Source: Bradyrhizobium lablabi (GTDB taxonomy: Bacteria > Pseudomonadota > Alphaproteobacteria > Rhizobiales > Xanthobacteraceae). Taken from it: a stretch of 64,000 nt of DNA. Shown here in pieces: positions 10,065 to 19,112 of this stretch. The position numbers were made by a program, and so were the translations under genes. Under the pieces are notes generated by a model. The model saw nothing but the letters and a program-made list of their open reading frames with translations. It had not been told where the DNA came from and did not search any database. The stretch is taken from assembly GCF_900141755.1 (NCBI RefSeq), contig NZ_LT670844.1, positions 4,154,001 through 4,218,000 on the forward strand. The letters run 5' to 3'. The stretch's first letter is position 1. The number at the start of each line of letters is the position of its first letter.

Positions 10065-10267
10065 GCTACGCGTGGCGCAGCCACGTGATGCCCGAAGAGC
10101 GAAGCGTGCCCGGCGAAGCCCCCTTGGGCGAAGACGGGCTGGTGACGTTAGACACTATCTCTCATCGGTCTGTCCGTTTTCCTCGCCCCAAGCTACGCGT
10201 GGCGCAGCCGCGCAATGCCCGAAGAGCGAAGCGTGCCCGGCGAAGCTCCCTTGGGCGAAGACGGGCT
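10065..10267. repeat. Two 76-bp direct repeats downstream of tRNA-Ala
   Basis: Units at 10065-10140 and 10192-10267 differ at 4 of 76 positions by my alignment. Each carries the self-complementary stretches GCTACGCGTGGCGCAGCC and GCCCGAAGAGCGAAGCGTGC, and a CTTGGGCGAAG motif. The 51 bp between them show no similarity. I see no coding sequence here. It may be a repeat family that travels with tRNA 3' flanks. Confidence 0.85.
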
Positions 10268-10283
10268 TTAACCGTCTACAAGC

Positions 10284-11096
10284 TCACTGCCCCGTAAATC
10301 TCGGCGGCCGCTTCTCCATGAAACTCGCGACACCTTCGCGGAAATCGCTGCCGCGCAGCGCGACCAGCATTTCTCGGTTGGCATCGATCGTCGCTTCGGC
10401 CAGCGTCTGGAACGGCACATCGTAAAGCTGCCGCTTGATCACCGCGATCGCGCTCGGCGAGACGTTGTCGGCTAGATCGCGCGCGTAGGCATAGGTCTGC
10501 TCGCGCAATTGCTCTGGCGGATACAGCCGATTGACCAGACCGATCCGCAGCGCCTCGTCGCTTGAGACGCGGCGCGCGGACATCAGGAGGTCGAGCGCGT
10601 TGGCATGGCCGACGATGCGCGGCAGCATCCAGCTGATGCCATGCTCGGCGATCAGCCCGCGGCGCGCGAACGAGGTCGTGAAGACGGTATTGTCGGCGGC
10701 AAAGCGCAGGTCGCAATAGAGCGCGTGCACGAGGCCAATGCCGGCGGTGGCGCCGTTGAGCATGGCGATCACGGGCTTTGCGATCGAGGGATAATACGCA
10801 TAGCGCGCCTGCCAGTCGGGCCGGCGGTTCATGTCGAACGGCGGCAGGCTTTGGGCGCGCCTGATGTCGTCGGGATCGAGCCCTTTCAGCGCGTCCATGT
10901 CGGCGCCGGCGCAGAAGGCGCGGCCCGACCCGGTGAGCACGATGACGCGCACATTTTCATCGGCGCTGGCGGCCTCCATGGCATGGCGCACATCGCGCTC
11001 CATGATGGGCGTCCAGGCGTTCATGCGGTCGGGCCGATGAAGCGTGATGGTCGCGACCTTCTCGCTGACGTCATAGAGAATATGCTGATAGGTCAC
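10284..11096 (-). CDS. Enoyl-CoA hydratase/isomerase family protein
   Basis: About 270 residues of the crotonase fold. GSGRAFCAGADMDALKG contributes the first oxyanion-hole region, and LNGATAGIGLVHALYCDLRFAADN the second. RGLIAEHGISWMLPRIVG places a glutamate at a usual catalytic position. Family members hydrate enoyl-CoAs or isomerise and cleave CoA thioesters; the exact substrate is open. I chose a GTG start (VTYQHILYDV) because GGGAGA lies 5-6 nt upstream; an ATG ten codons earlier lacks a good ribosome site. It has no obvious beta-oxidation partners next to it. Confidence 0.85.
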   Translation of the reverse strand: MTYQHILYDVSEKVATITLHRPDRMNAWTPIMERDVRHAMEAASADENVRVIVLTGSGRAFCAGADMDALKGLDPDDIRRAQSLPPFDMNRRPDWQARYAYYPSIAKPVIAMLNGATAGIGLVHALYCDLRFAADNTVFTTSFARRGLIAEHGISWMLPRIVGHANALDLLMSARRVSSDEALRIGLVNRLYPPEQLREQTYAYARDLADNVSPSAIAVIKRQLYDVPFQTLAEATIDANREMLVALRGSDFREGVASFMEKRPPRFTGQ

Positions 11097-11141
11097 ACGC
11101 GATCTCCCTGTGCTCGCTGTCGCCATCGCGACAATGCGTTT

Positions 11142-11678
11142 TTATTTTTGGCGCTTTTGATTTTTGTCTTCACGCCGCCTTGAAGCGCGCGAGCCTTTCG
11201 GTCGCGCCAGAAAGTCGACGGTTTCCGGACGCGCCTTGAGCCACCCGCTCCAGCGCGTGAACACCTTTGCCATGCGGTCGGGCTCGACGCCAAGCTGCGC
11301 CATCGCCACCCCGCCATTGACCGACTCGCGATATTCCGCGATCAACCCGTCACGCACGATGAAGCGGCTGATGCCGTCGATCACGACGCGCTTGCCCTCG
11401 AATTGCGGGATCTTCGAAATAAAGCTCGACAGCGACCAGGCGTACCCCTGTTCGCCGTCGAACACGGAATCGAACATCTCCCAGCGATAATCCGCGGCAT
11501 CGCGGTGAAACAAATTCTGCATCATATGCGCGATGTCGGCGCGGCCTTTATGGGCGCCATAGATGTAGTCGTAATAGATTGCGTCCGGCGTGAAATGGCC
11601 GGCAAAGCGCGCGCCGTCGCCGGATTCCGCCGACTGCGTGAAGTCATCCAGCAATTTTGCGAATTCCTCGGCCGTCAT
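11142..11678 (-). CDS. NTF2/SnoaL-like domain protein
   Basis: 178 residues resembling the SnoaL/NTF2-like cone fold: FAKLLDDFTQSAESGDGARFAGHFTPDAIYYDYIYG, then GRADIAHMMQNLFH and a C-terminal FIVRDGLIAEYRESVNGGVAM strand pair. Such proteins are small polyketide-cyclase-like enzymes or ligand-binding domains; no active site can be assigned. The tail is lysine/arginine-rich. The internal ATG preceded by GGGAGC is preferred over one 11 codons earlier. It lies 45 nt upstream of the hydratase gene on the same strand. Confidence 0.7.
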   Translation of the reverse strand: MTAEEFAKLLDDFTQSAESGDGARFAGHFTPDAIYYDYIYGAHKGRADIAHMMQNLFHRDAADYRWEMFDSVFDGEQGYAWSLSSFISKIPQFEGKRVVIDGISRFIVRDGLIAEYRESVNGGVAMAQLGVEPDRMAKVFTRWSGWLKARPETVDFLARPKGSRASRRREDKNQKRQK

Positions 11679-11769
11679 GTCGCTCCCACGCCGCTCGCTG
11701 CTTGGCTGCAAGCTTATTGGGCCGACACTATCAACACGGATGGATTTGGGAAGGCGTCCGCGGCCGCCG

Positions 11770-12561
11770 CTATTCCGCGGCTTGCAGCAACGGCTGTGGC
11801 GGCATCCGGGCCAGCCAGCTGTCGAGAAATTGTTTCAGCCAAGCGCGCTCGGTCACGTCATGGACGGCGCGACCTTCGAAATGATGATGGCGGGGACGCG
11901 CGCCGGGCAGTTCGAGGCGATCATGGCCGCGCATGGTCCAGCGATGCATCATCGCGTAGGTCACATCGGGATGAAACTGAAAACCGAACGCATGGCCCGA
12001 TCGAAACGCCTGGATCGGGAAGTCGCCGCCCTCCGCCAGCAATTCGGCGCCCGACGGAAGTTCAAAACCCTCCCGATGCCAGTGGTAGACATGGTCCGGC
12101 CAGTTCGGGCAGATTTCAAGCCCGGCCGGTGTGGGGTGGATCGGGTAATATCCGATCTCGACGCGGCCTTGCGGATGCGGCGCAACGCGCGCGCCGAGAT
12201 GCATGGCGAGCATCTGCGCGCCCAGGCAAATTCCGAGAAACGGCCGCTGTTCCCGGAGAGGAACAGCGATCCAGTCGATCTCCCGCCGCACATAATCGTC
12301 CGGATCGTTGGCGCTCATCGGCCCGCCGAAGATGACCGCACCGGCATGGCGGTCCAATGTCTCCGGCAGGGGATCGCCAAAACGCGGGCGACGGACGTCG
12401 AGCCTGTGGCCGAGCGCCTGCAGCGCATTGCCGACCCGACCGGGGCAGGAGGTTTCCTGGTGCAGGACGATCAGGACGGGCAGCAAGGGCTTCGCGGCGG
12501 CAGGTTCCGATCCCCTGTTGGGGAACGGCACCACGCTTATTTTGCTCGACCGGGACAGCAT
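11770..12561 (-). CDS. Class I glutamine amidotransferase (GuaA-like, stand-alone)
   Basis: 263 residues. FGGPMSAND, the nucleophile elbow FLGICLGAQMLA (catalytic Cys) and FGFQFHPD (catalytic His) define a class I GATase domain like that of GMP synthase but with no synthetase domain attached. The usual HPE triad glutamate reads HPD here. Stand-alone members can act on gamma-glutamyl substrates or other amidations; none is evident from the neighbours. An in-frame start further downstream is possible because the first ~25 residues are not conserved-looking. Confidence 0.82.
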   Translation of the reverse strand: MLSRSSKISVVPFPNRGSEPAAAKPLLPVLIVLHQETSCPGRVGNALQALGHRLDVRRPRFGDPLPETLDRHAGAVIFGGPMSANDPDDYVRREIDWIAVPLREQRPFLGICLGAQMLAMHLGARVAPHPQGRVEIGYYPIHPTPAGLEICPNWPDHVYHWHREGFELPSGAELLAEGGDFPIQAFRSGHAFGFQFHPDVTYAMMHRWTMRGHDRLELPGARPRHHHFEGRAVHDVTERAWLKQFLDSWLARMPPQPLLQAAE

Positions 12562-12690
12562 TGGCTCTTTGGCGGCGGTTTTCAGGTCGAAAGCATACCT
12601 AAATGATTGTTAATTTCGTGTGAGTTCGCGCACGTTCGTCTGAAATTGGAAGCAAATGGCGGGCCAAAGCCGGCTCGGGGTTGAGCCCGA

Positions 12691-13470
12691 TCAGCGCTTG
12701 CGCAGCTGAAAACGTCCGACTGCCGCCAGGATGAATCCGCGCGGGAACAGCCGCAAGAGAAACGGTACGATCTTGATGCCGAGGCCGGGCAGCACGATCC
12801 GCCTGTCGGCCATCAAGCCGCGATAGCCCGCCTTTGCGACCTCGGAGGCGCTGACATTGAGGATCGTCGAGTCAAATCCGGGCTGGAACCCTGCCCGCTC
12901 CTGAAATTCCGTGGGTACCGGGCCGGGACATAGCGCGGTCACGCGCACGCCACGCCCGGCAAGCTCGCCGCGCAGCGCTTCGGTGAATGACAGCACATAG
13001 GCTTTGGACGCATAATAAACCGCCATCCCGGGCCCCGGCAGAAAGCCGGCGATCGAACCGACATTGAGGATGCCGCCGCCGTTCCGGATCACCTGGTCGG
13101 CGAGCCGCAACGTCAAATCGGTCATGGAGCGGATGTTGAGGGCGATAATGCCGAGTTGTTGTTCACGGTCGAGCTCGAGCGCGCGGCCGAACAGACCGAA
13201 GCCGGCATTGTTGACGAGGTAATCGACCTCCACCCCTGCGGCGGCCAGGGCCGCCGTGATCTTGGTTCCGGCATCGGGCTGTTCGAGATCGCACGCAATC
13301 ACAATAGGCGCCGCGCCGCCCCGCGCGGTGATTTCGCCTGCCAGCGTCGCCAGACGATCCGCCCGCCGTGCCACCAGAGCGACGCGATGACCGTTCGATG
13401 CGAAAACGCGGGCCAGTTCGGTGCCAATTCCCGCCGAGGCACCGGTAATCAGCGTCACACGCTCAGTCAC
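12691..13470 (-). CDS. Short-chain dehydrogenase/reductase (SDR)
   Basis: A 259-residue classical SDR. TGASAGIGTELAR binds NAD(P), NNAGFG is structural, NVGSIAG carries the catalytic serine region and YYASK is the YxxxK catalytic pair. LCPGPVPTEF resembles the DltE-like branch. After the dehydrogenase core, a basic C-terminal segment (LGIKIVPFLLRLFPRGFILAAVGRFQLRKR) could associate with the membrane. The substrate is unknown. Confidence 0.87.
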   Translation of the reverse strand: MTERVTLITGASAGIGTELARVFASNGHRVALVARRADRLATLAGEITARGGAAPIVIACDLEQPDAGTKITAALAAAGVEVDYLVNNAGFGLFGRALELDREQQLGIIALNIRSMTDLTLRLADQVIRNGGGILNVGSIAGFLPGPGMAVYYASKAYVLSFTEALRGELAGRGVRVTALCPGPVPTEFQERAGFQPGFDSTILNVSASEVAKAGYRGLMADRRIVLPGLGIKIVPFLLRLFPRGFILAAVGRFQLRKR

Positions 13471-13779
13471 GATTGAATGCTCTTAAATCAATTTGCAGGT
13501 TATGCGGCCAGCGCCCGCGACGAGAGCATACGCCTGAGGTGGGATGCAAGCCACCCGAGGGCATATTGGCTGTTCAAACGCTGCGCCGGCCAAGTGCATA
13601 GCAACATTTCGAGGCCAAACGAACCCGGCAGCGTCGGATTGCCACACACATTAAAAATTCGTCATGTCGGGCACCGTGCGATCCACAGATCGCACCGGCC
13701 GCCGCAGGCGTGTCAGAATGCCGCGGTGCGAAAATTGCAGCCGGTGTGTGCCGGTTGCAACTACTGAGCTGCGGCTATC
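13471..13779. other. Intergenic region with no recognised feature
   Basis: About 310 bp between the SDR start and the TerB-like stop, both leftward. It must hold the SDR promoter. I see no convincing promoter boxes, hairpin or coding sequence. Confidence 0.5.
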
Positions 13780-14259
13780 TCAGTTTCCTGAGGCCGCCGC
13801 GCCTTGTTTGGCGGCGACGCGATGCTTGAGATCGATCCGGTCGCGCGAGGACACGCCCAACAGATCGGCCGCGCGCCAGACCACATTATCCTCGAACTCG
13901 TTGACCTGGCCGTCGGCATAGACCAATTCCCACATCATCTCGACGATGCGGAGTCTGCCTTCTTCGTCCACTGAGCGCATGATGACGCTGGTGAAATGAT
14001 AGAGATCGACCGCCTCACCCTCGACCAGCGTCGCGGACGCGATCAACCGATCCGCCGCGCCGGGATCGAGCGCGAAATAATTTTCGAGCAGGCTGTGAAG
14101 CTTGCGCTTTTCGATCGCCGATGGTTCGCCGTCGATCGAAATGACGTGAATCAGAAGCGCGGTGGCCGCCAGGCGATACCCGGTATCGTCGAATGCCCGA
14201 TCCCCGTGCGGGTTCGGAGAAACAACATCGGCAATGAATTGGCGTAGTCCGTCGAGCAT
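13780..14259 (-). CDS. TerB-like (tellurite resistance B / DjlA N-domain) protein
   Basis: A 159-residue helical protein. LAATALLIHVISIDGEPSAIEKRKLHSLLENYF and MMWELVYADGQVNEFEDNVVWRAADLLGVSSRDRIDLK are the paired helical segments of TerB-like domains, each with an acidic DG(E/Q) turn that can bind metal. No tellurite cluster is nearby, so a stress or signalling role is more likely than tellurite resistance. GAGACAGCG precedes the chosen ATG; a longer frame adds 11 residues. Confidence 0.75.
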   Translation of the reverse strand: MLDGLRQFIADVVSPNPHGDRAFDDTGYRLAATALLIHVISIDGEPSAIEKRKLHSLLENYFALDPGAADRLIASATLVEGEAVDLYHFTSVIMRSVDEEGRLRIVEMMWELVYADGQVNEFEDNVVWRAADLLGVSSRDRIDLKHRVAAKQGAAASGN

Positions 14260-14367
14260 CGCTGTCTCTATCGATTGTTTGATAATGAACATATGGCGTG
14301 GAACATCAACCAGCGCAATCCGCGCGGGTTACGCGAGAAGCATTACGTTTAGGCAATCTCCCTCTGC

Positions 14368-14432
14368 GTCATGGCCGGGCATAGCCGTCCGCAGGACGGC
14401 GTCGCTTCCGCTCGCCTATGCCCGGCCATGAC
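14368..14432. repeat. Palindromic repeat, GTCATGGCCGGGCATAG variant
   Basis: GTCATGGCCGGGCATAGCCG is inverted as CTATGCCCGGCCATGAC, around a second hairpin CCGTCCGCAGGACGG. The same variant forms the left half of the compound repeat at 15927. The two copies bracket the cyclase gene. Confidence 0.8.
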
Positions 14433-14443
14433 GGATTAAGAGG

Positions 14444-15853
14444 TCAGGGGATTTCGTAAACCACGATCTTGTCGGCGATACCGCGCAGCGCCGCCTGCTT
14501 CTGGATCGGCACGATTGATTCCTTGTCCAGGATCGCGGCCACCGCGGGCGCGTCGATCACCGGTCCGGTGATGTGGATCGCCTGCGAGGTCGACAGGCCC
14601 TGGACGCGCGCGGCGATATTGACGGTCTGGCCGAAATAATCCTGGCGCTCGTTGAGCATCACGGCGAGGCACGGCCCTTCATGGATGCCGATCTTGACCA
14701 CGAGATCGTCGCGCCCGCGTTCGGCATTGAGCGCGTCCATGGCGGCGCGCATCCGCAAGCCCGCGACAATCGCGTGTTCGGGCCTGATGAAGGTCGCCAT
14801 CACGGCATCGCCGATCGTCTTCACGACCGCGCCCTTCTCCGAGGAGATGATTTCCAGTAACGCGTGGAAATGCGCGCGCACCAGATCGAACGCGGCGAGA
14901 TCGCCGACCCGCTCGTAGAGCGCGGTCGAGCCCTTGAGGTCGGTGAACAGGAACGTCAGCGAGGTGATTTTCAGCCGCTGATCGATATTGAGATTGTCGG
15001 CCTTGAAGACATCCCGGAACGTCTGGTTGCTCAGCATCCGCTTGGCCGTGAGGAACGGCTTGCGCTTGCCGATCAAACGGTGAAGCGCTTCGCTGGCGAT
15101 GAAAACCGTGGGCAGCGTCCGGACGCCTGCCTGATTGTCGAGCGACAATCGCAGCGGTCCCGGACGCAACGTCATGGTCCCGGTCGGCGCGTGGGCCTTG
15201 TTGTAGATCAGCGACAATTGCTGTCGCTCTTTGGTCGGCTCACCCTGAACATCGATGAACTGGGCGGAATGCGTCACCGGCTCGAACACGATGATGAATT
15301 GCGGCGGCAGTTGCAGCGACATCACCGCCTTGTCGCCGGCCGGCAGTTCGAGCGCGTCCAGCGTCACCTCGCCGGTCAGCGACTCGAACGATTCCTTGTT
15401 GAGATCGACGCCCGAACTCCAGAACACCTGCTTGAAATATTCCCAGAGCGGCAGCGTGTTGGGGTCATGCGCCGCGATGCGCCTGATCCGGGGGCTGACG
15501 GTGAAGGCGACTTCGACCTGCTCGTCGACCGACGCCTCATAACCGCAGGCGCACAGACCACAATGATAGTCGTCATGGCGCAGCGATTTCAGTGTCGAAT
15601 GGGCATCCAGCACGCCGCCGCAGCCGGGGCACAGCACGTTCCAGGTGAGATCGAACAGCCCGAGCCGCGAGGCATGCAGGAAGCCGGAGATCACCCGCTC
15701 TTCGTCGAGCCCGGTGCGGCCTGCGAAATCCAGCACGTTGATGCGGTTGAGCTCGTGGTCCTCGCCCTTGTCGATCAGATGCAGGATGGCGTCGGCGACC
15801 GCGGGATCGGCCGTCTGCTTCAGTACCGAAATCTGGGCCTGGATGTCGCTCAT
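14444..15853 (-). CDS. Adenylate/guanylate cyclase with N-terminal Cys-rich (DUF5939-like) domain
   Basis: 469 residues. The N-terminal half carries CPGC (Cys75/78) and CGLCAC (Cys98/101/103), likely a zinc site, in a domain I would place in DUF5939. The C-terminal half (about 300-460) is a class III cyclase: FTDLKGST and IGDAVMATF hold the two metal-binding aspartates, KTIGDAV the purine-contacting lysine, and YFGQTVNIAARVQ the transition-state Asn and Arg with Thr at the second base-contact position. It should make cAMP (Lys/Thr pair, class IIIb-like). No signal peptide or membrane helix is visible. The N-domain is probably the sensory part. Confidence 0.88.
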   Translation of the reverse strand: MSDIQAQISVLKQTADPAVADAILHLIDKGEDHELNRINVLDFAGRTGLDEERVISGFLHASRLGLFDLTWNVLCPGCGGVLDAHSTLKSLRHDDYHCGLCACGYEASVDEQVEVAFTVSPRIRRIAAHDPNTLPLWEYFKQVFWSSGVDLNKESFESLTGEVTLDALELPAGDKAVMSLQLPPQFIIVFEPVTHSAQFIDVQGEPTKERQQLSLIYNKAHAPTGTMTLRPGPLRLSLDNQAGVRTLPTVFIASEALHRLIGKRKPFLTAKRMLSNQTFRDVFKADNLNIDQRLKITSLTFLFTDLKGSTALYERVGDLAAFDLVRAHFHALLEIISSEKGAVVKTIGDAVMATFIRPEHAIVAGLRMRAAMDALNAERGRDDLVVKIGIHEGPCLAVMLNERQDYFGQTVNIAARVQGLSTSQAIHITGPVIDAPAVAAILDKESIVPIQKQAALRGIADKIVVYEIP

Positions 15854-15926
15854 ACCGAAGCACTAAATGGGTTTGCACGGGGGTCCATGCAATGCCTGAA
15901 GCACTCGGTTTTGACTCCCGTTCATC

Positions 15927-16049
15927 GTCATGGCCGGGCATAGCCGTCCGAAGGACGGCGTCGCTTCCGCTCGCCTATGCCCGGCCATCCACGACTTTCT
16001 TACTGCTTGGACCTAAGACGTGGATGCCCGGGACAAGCCCGGGCATGAC
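15927..16049. repeat. Compound palindromic repeat of the GTCATGGCCGGG family
   Basis: The left half matches the 14368 variant (GGCCGGGCATAGCCGTCCGAAGGACGG...CTATGCCCGGCC). The right half matches the other members (CCACGAC...GACGTGGATGCCCGGGACAAGCCCGGGCATGAC). It looks like a chimera of two subfamilies. Confidence 0.75.
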
Positions 16050-16109
16050 GAGCTTTGGAACCCGTGCCAAGGCTCTAGTCTTTTGTTTTTACGCCCGAAC
16101 GCCGCTTCC

Positions 16110-17486
16110 CTAGCGGGGCGAGATCCTAAACATCGGCGAGCGGTCGGGCTGCGTCGTCACGATGCCGATCGGCATGATCGGCGCTTTGTCGATGAGCTCA
16201 ACGCGGAACGCGCCGATCAATTTGGCCAGCGCCAGCGTCGCTTCCACCAGCGCAAAATGAGCCCCCATGCAGACCCGTGCGCCGACGCCGAACGGCAAAT
16301 AGGCAAAACGATCGGGCGGCGGCGCCGGCGGCATGAAGCGGGCAGGCACGAACGCGCTCGGGTCGCGCCAGAGCTTTTCATGCCGGTGTAACAGCCACGG
16401 CGCGATCAGGATGACGTCGTCCTTTCTGACCGGCATGCCGGCGATGGTATCCGCCGCCATGGCGGCGCGCGCGATCAGGAAAGCCGGCGGATAGAGCCGC
16501 ATGGTCTCATCGATCACCGCGCGGGTGAATTTCAGCCGGTCGATCTCGATCTCGCCGGCGTTCGCAACCTCGGCGGCGACTTCGTCTTGGGTCGCGGGAT
16601 CGAGTGCCAAAAGATAGAGCGCCCAGAACAGCGCGGTCCCGGTGGTCTCGTGACCGGCGAGGATCATGGTGGCGACCTCGTCGCCGAGTTGTTCGTCGCT
16701 GAAGGCTTCGCCGGTCTCGGGATCGCGCGCGGCGCCCATCAGGTCGAACAGGTCGCGCGGCGGCGCGCCTTCGTTCTTGCCGGCGGCGCGGCGTTCCGCC
16801 ATCAGCATGCCGACGAATGCGGTCCATCGCTTGCGGAAGCGGGCGCGGGAAAAATCCTGCGGGCTCGGCCAGCCAAGCGGCAGCAGCATGTCGAGAAAAT
16901 GCGGGTGCGCCAGCCGCTCGCCATATTCCATCACGAAGCCGCGCAAGACCGGACCGTGCCTGTCCATCCCGAACGAGAACATGGTGCGTCCGGCGATCTC
17001 GAGCGTCATCCGCTGCATCGCCTCGCGCAGATCGATCGGCTCGCCGCCGACAGTTCGAAGTTTTGCGATGGTCTCATCCGTAACCGCGACCATGTGCGGG
17101 ACCAGCGAGGTCACCGCGCGCGGCGTGAAGGCCGGCGCCAGCGTCCTGCGCTGGTGTTTCCAGGCGCGGCCCTCGGCGATCAGCACGCCTTGGCCGAGCA
17201 TCGGGCGCAACACCCGGATGCCGGCCGGGGTTCGCGTATAATTCTCGTAATTATCGACCAGCACATGGCGGATCGCGTCCGGCGTATTGAGGATGAAGCT
17301 GGAGCGCCTGAAAAAGCGGCCGCGGACGATGTCGTCCTCGTAGGCGCGTTGCCCCCAACTGCTGATCGGGCTCGTCCGCATCGCCCGCAGCCGCCCGAAA
17401 GCCGTCATGTTGTCGGGTGCGCGCGGCGGGCTTGGCGGCACCAGCGGTCGTGTGACCGGAATGTCGTAGGCTTCGGCGATGCTCAT
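16110..17486 (-). CDS. Cytochrome P450 monooxygenase
   Basis: 458 residues with all core P450 motifs: I-helix LAGHETTGTALFWAL (acid-alcohol pair E-T), K-helix ExxR in DETMRLYPP, FVPARFMPP (PERF region) and the haem-ligand loop FGVGARVCMGAHFALVEA with the proximal cysteine. There is no N-terminal anchor, so it is a soluble bacterial enzyme that needs ferredoxin and a reductase supplied elsewhere; none is adjacent. The substrate is unknown. It lies 90 bp downstream of the Tat-exported hydrolase on the same strand and may share its transcript. Confidence 0.94.
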   Translation of the reverse strand: MSIAEAYDIPVTRPLVPPSPPRAPDNMTAFGRLRAMRTSPISSWGQRAYEDDIVRGRFFRRSSFILNTPDAIRHVLVDNYENYTRTPAGIRVLRPMLGQGVLIAEGRAWKHQRRTLAPAFTPRAVTSLVPHMVAVTDETIAKLRTVGGEPIDLREAMQRMTLEIAGRTMFSFGMDRHGPVLRGFVMEYGERLAHPHFLDMLLPLGWPSPQDFSRARFRKRWTAFVGMLMAERRAAGKNEGAPPRDLFDLMGAARDPETGEAFSDEQLGDEVATMILAGHETTGTALFWALYLLALDPATQDEVAAEVANAGEIEIDRLKFTRAVIDETMRLYPPAFLIARAAMAADTIAGMPVRKDDVILIAPWLLHRHEKLWRDPSAFVPARFMPPAPPPDRFAYLPFGVGARVCMGAHFALVEATLALAKLIGAFRVELIDKAPIMPIGIVTTQPDRSPMFRISPR

Positions 17487-17576
17487 TGACGACCCCCGCG
17501 ACTTGAATCGGTCAGTTACATTCCCGTACTCGGCCCAAATCCGGGCGCCAGGAAGGCGTGTGGATCAACAAAACAG

Positions 17577-18962
17577 CTAATAAGTCAGTTCGGCGACCGC
17601 AATCCTGTTTTCCGAGGCGGGCCAGGCGCGCGCCACGATCCGCTCAGAGTTGAACAATGCCACAACGCCACGCCCGGCCTCCGCGGCCGAAAGCCGCAAG
17701 GTCGAGATCGAGTCAGTCGGCACGCCCGGCTTCACATCCGTGGGCTCCTTGCCGTCGAACAGCACGACGTCGCGCGGAAGGCCGAAATAACCCCGCGGCC
17801 GCGACATCAGGACGACGCTGCCGGCCCCGGCATCCGCAGGTCCCAGCGGCCGCGCGGCGCGAAGATGGACGATGTCGGAGGAGCGCGGAAACGGCGAACG
17901 GTAGAAATGCGTGGTGACTGATCCGGCCGAAGCCAGCACGATCTCGAGATACCAGGAGGGATCGACTTTCGCCGGGCCCCAGCGCCCGTTCGCGCCGGTC
18001 TGCGAGGTGTGGATGGCGCCGCCGATGCGTTCGCCGCTATCGGGGGAAACGCGAAAAACCTCGACCGATGCCTCCGCCACCGGACGGTTGGTTTGAATGC
18101 CGCCGGGTGTCGCGGTCACGAGACCGCTCAGTCTGACTTCCGCTTCCGGTGTGATCGCGATCCGGTCCGGTTCGCGGCCGGCGATGAACTTGAAGATCTC
18201 GCGGAACGCCCGCGGAGAATACGCGGTCTCGCGGTGGTCGACGGCGCCGAGCACCAGATTGTTGGCGCCGTTCAGCGCCGGTCCGTCAAAGCTGATGCCG
18301 GTCGGCGTTCCCGGCTTGCCGAGAATGGCGCCATCGGGTTGGGCGTATTTATCCATGTTGTCGCTGCGCAATGTGAGGAACGCTGTGCCCGGCGTCACTT
18401 CGCTGTCGCCTGCGTTGAGCGAGCGCAGGAAGGGACCGCGGCCGTTGAACTCGTTGCCAAGATTGCTGTCCCAATCAAACACGCCATGATTGGGAACGCC
18501 GCACAGCACGGCGTGGCTGACATCCTGCGCTCCGCCGCTCTTGATGGTGAAGCGGATCGGATAGCCGCCGCGTGAATTGCCGACCAGCGCCACCCGCGGC
18601 GCCCCGGTTCGTTGTTTCAATTCCTTGATGGCATCGCCAAGCTCGCGGCGCTGATCTTCGGTGGAGGATTTGTTCGGCTCCGGCTTGGTGTCCTCAGTGC
18701 GCGCCAAGGGATCGGTGAAATTGATCGCAAGCATGCGCTCGCGCGGAACCCCGTTTGATTCCATCCGCCACAAGGTCGTGATCCAAAGCGCCGCGTGGTC
18801 GCCATTGCCGTGCACGAACAGGATCGGCGGTATCTCCGTGGCGCCGGAAGCTGTGGGCGCCGTCTGTGCCTGCGCGGCCACACCAAAATTACCGGCGGCC
18901 AATGGCAAGGCCAGGGGCAAGGCGCTTGCGCCTTTCAAAATCGTCCGCCGCGACATGTTCAT
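17577..18962 (-). CDS. Tat-exported alpha/beta hydrolase
   Basis: 461 residues. The N-terminus SRRTILKGASALPLALPLAAG is a twin-arginine signal, with cleavage near AQAQT, so a folded periplasmic protein is expected. FVHGNGDHAALW is a lipase-like oxyanion region, and VALVGNSRGGYP is the nucleophile elbow with serine. The C-terminal ~200 residues include an Ig-like or carboxypeptidase-regulatory-like strand region (TATPGGIQTNRPVAEASVEVFRV) and are not part of the catalytic fold. The substrate is unknown; esterase or lipase activity is plausible. Confidence 0.8.
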   Translation of the reverse strand: MNMSRRTILKGASALPLALPLAAGNFGVAAQAQTAPTASGATEIPPILFVHGNGDHAALWITTLWRMESNGVPRERMLAINFTDPLARTEDTKPEPNKSSTEDQRRELGDAIKELKQRTGAPRVALVGNSRGGYPIRFTIKSGGAQDVSHAVLCGVPNHGVFDWDSNLGNEFNGRGPFLRSLNAGDSEVTPGTAFLTLRSDNMDKYAQPDGAILGKPGTPTGISFDGPALNGANNLVLGAVDHRETAYSPRAFREIFKFIAGREPDRIAITPEAEVRLSGLVTATPGGIQTNRPVAEASVEVFRVSPDSGERIGGAIHTSQTGANGRWGPAKVDPSWYLEIVLASAGSVTTHFYRSPFPRSSDIVHLRAARPLGPADAGAGSVVLMSRPRGYFGLPRDVVLFDGKEPTDVKPGVPTDSISTLRLSAAEAGRGVVALFNSERIVARAWPASENRIAVAELTY

Positions 18963-19112
18963 AGAGAGACCTCTGGCTATTTTTACGCCTTTTAGCAGCC
19001 CGATGTGACCACTGATAGCGGCCTAAGCACTGGACAGAGAAGGACTTTCGCGGGCATCACTCTGGCCTGCACGGAATCACGGCCGGCGAGGCCAGCGCAC
19101 ACGGAAACATTC

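Noticed and set aside
13780..14259. Tellurite resistance function for the TerB-like gene
   Set aside because: No terA/C/D/E or related genes nearby; the domain alone does not support resistance.
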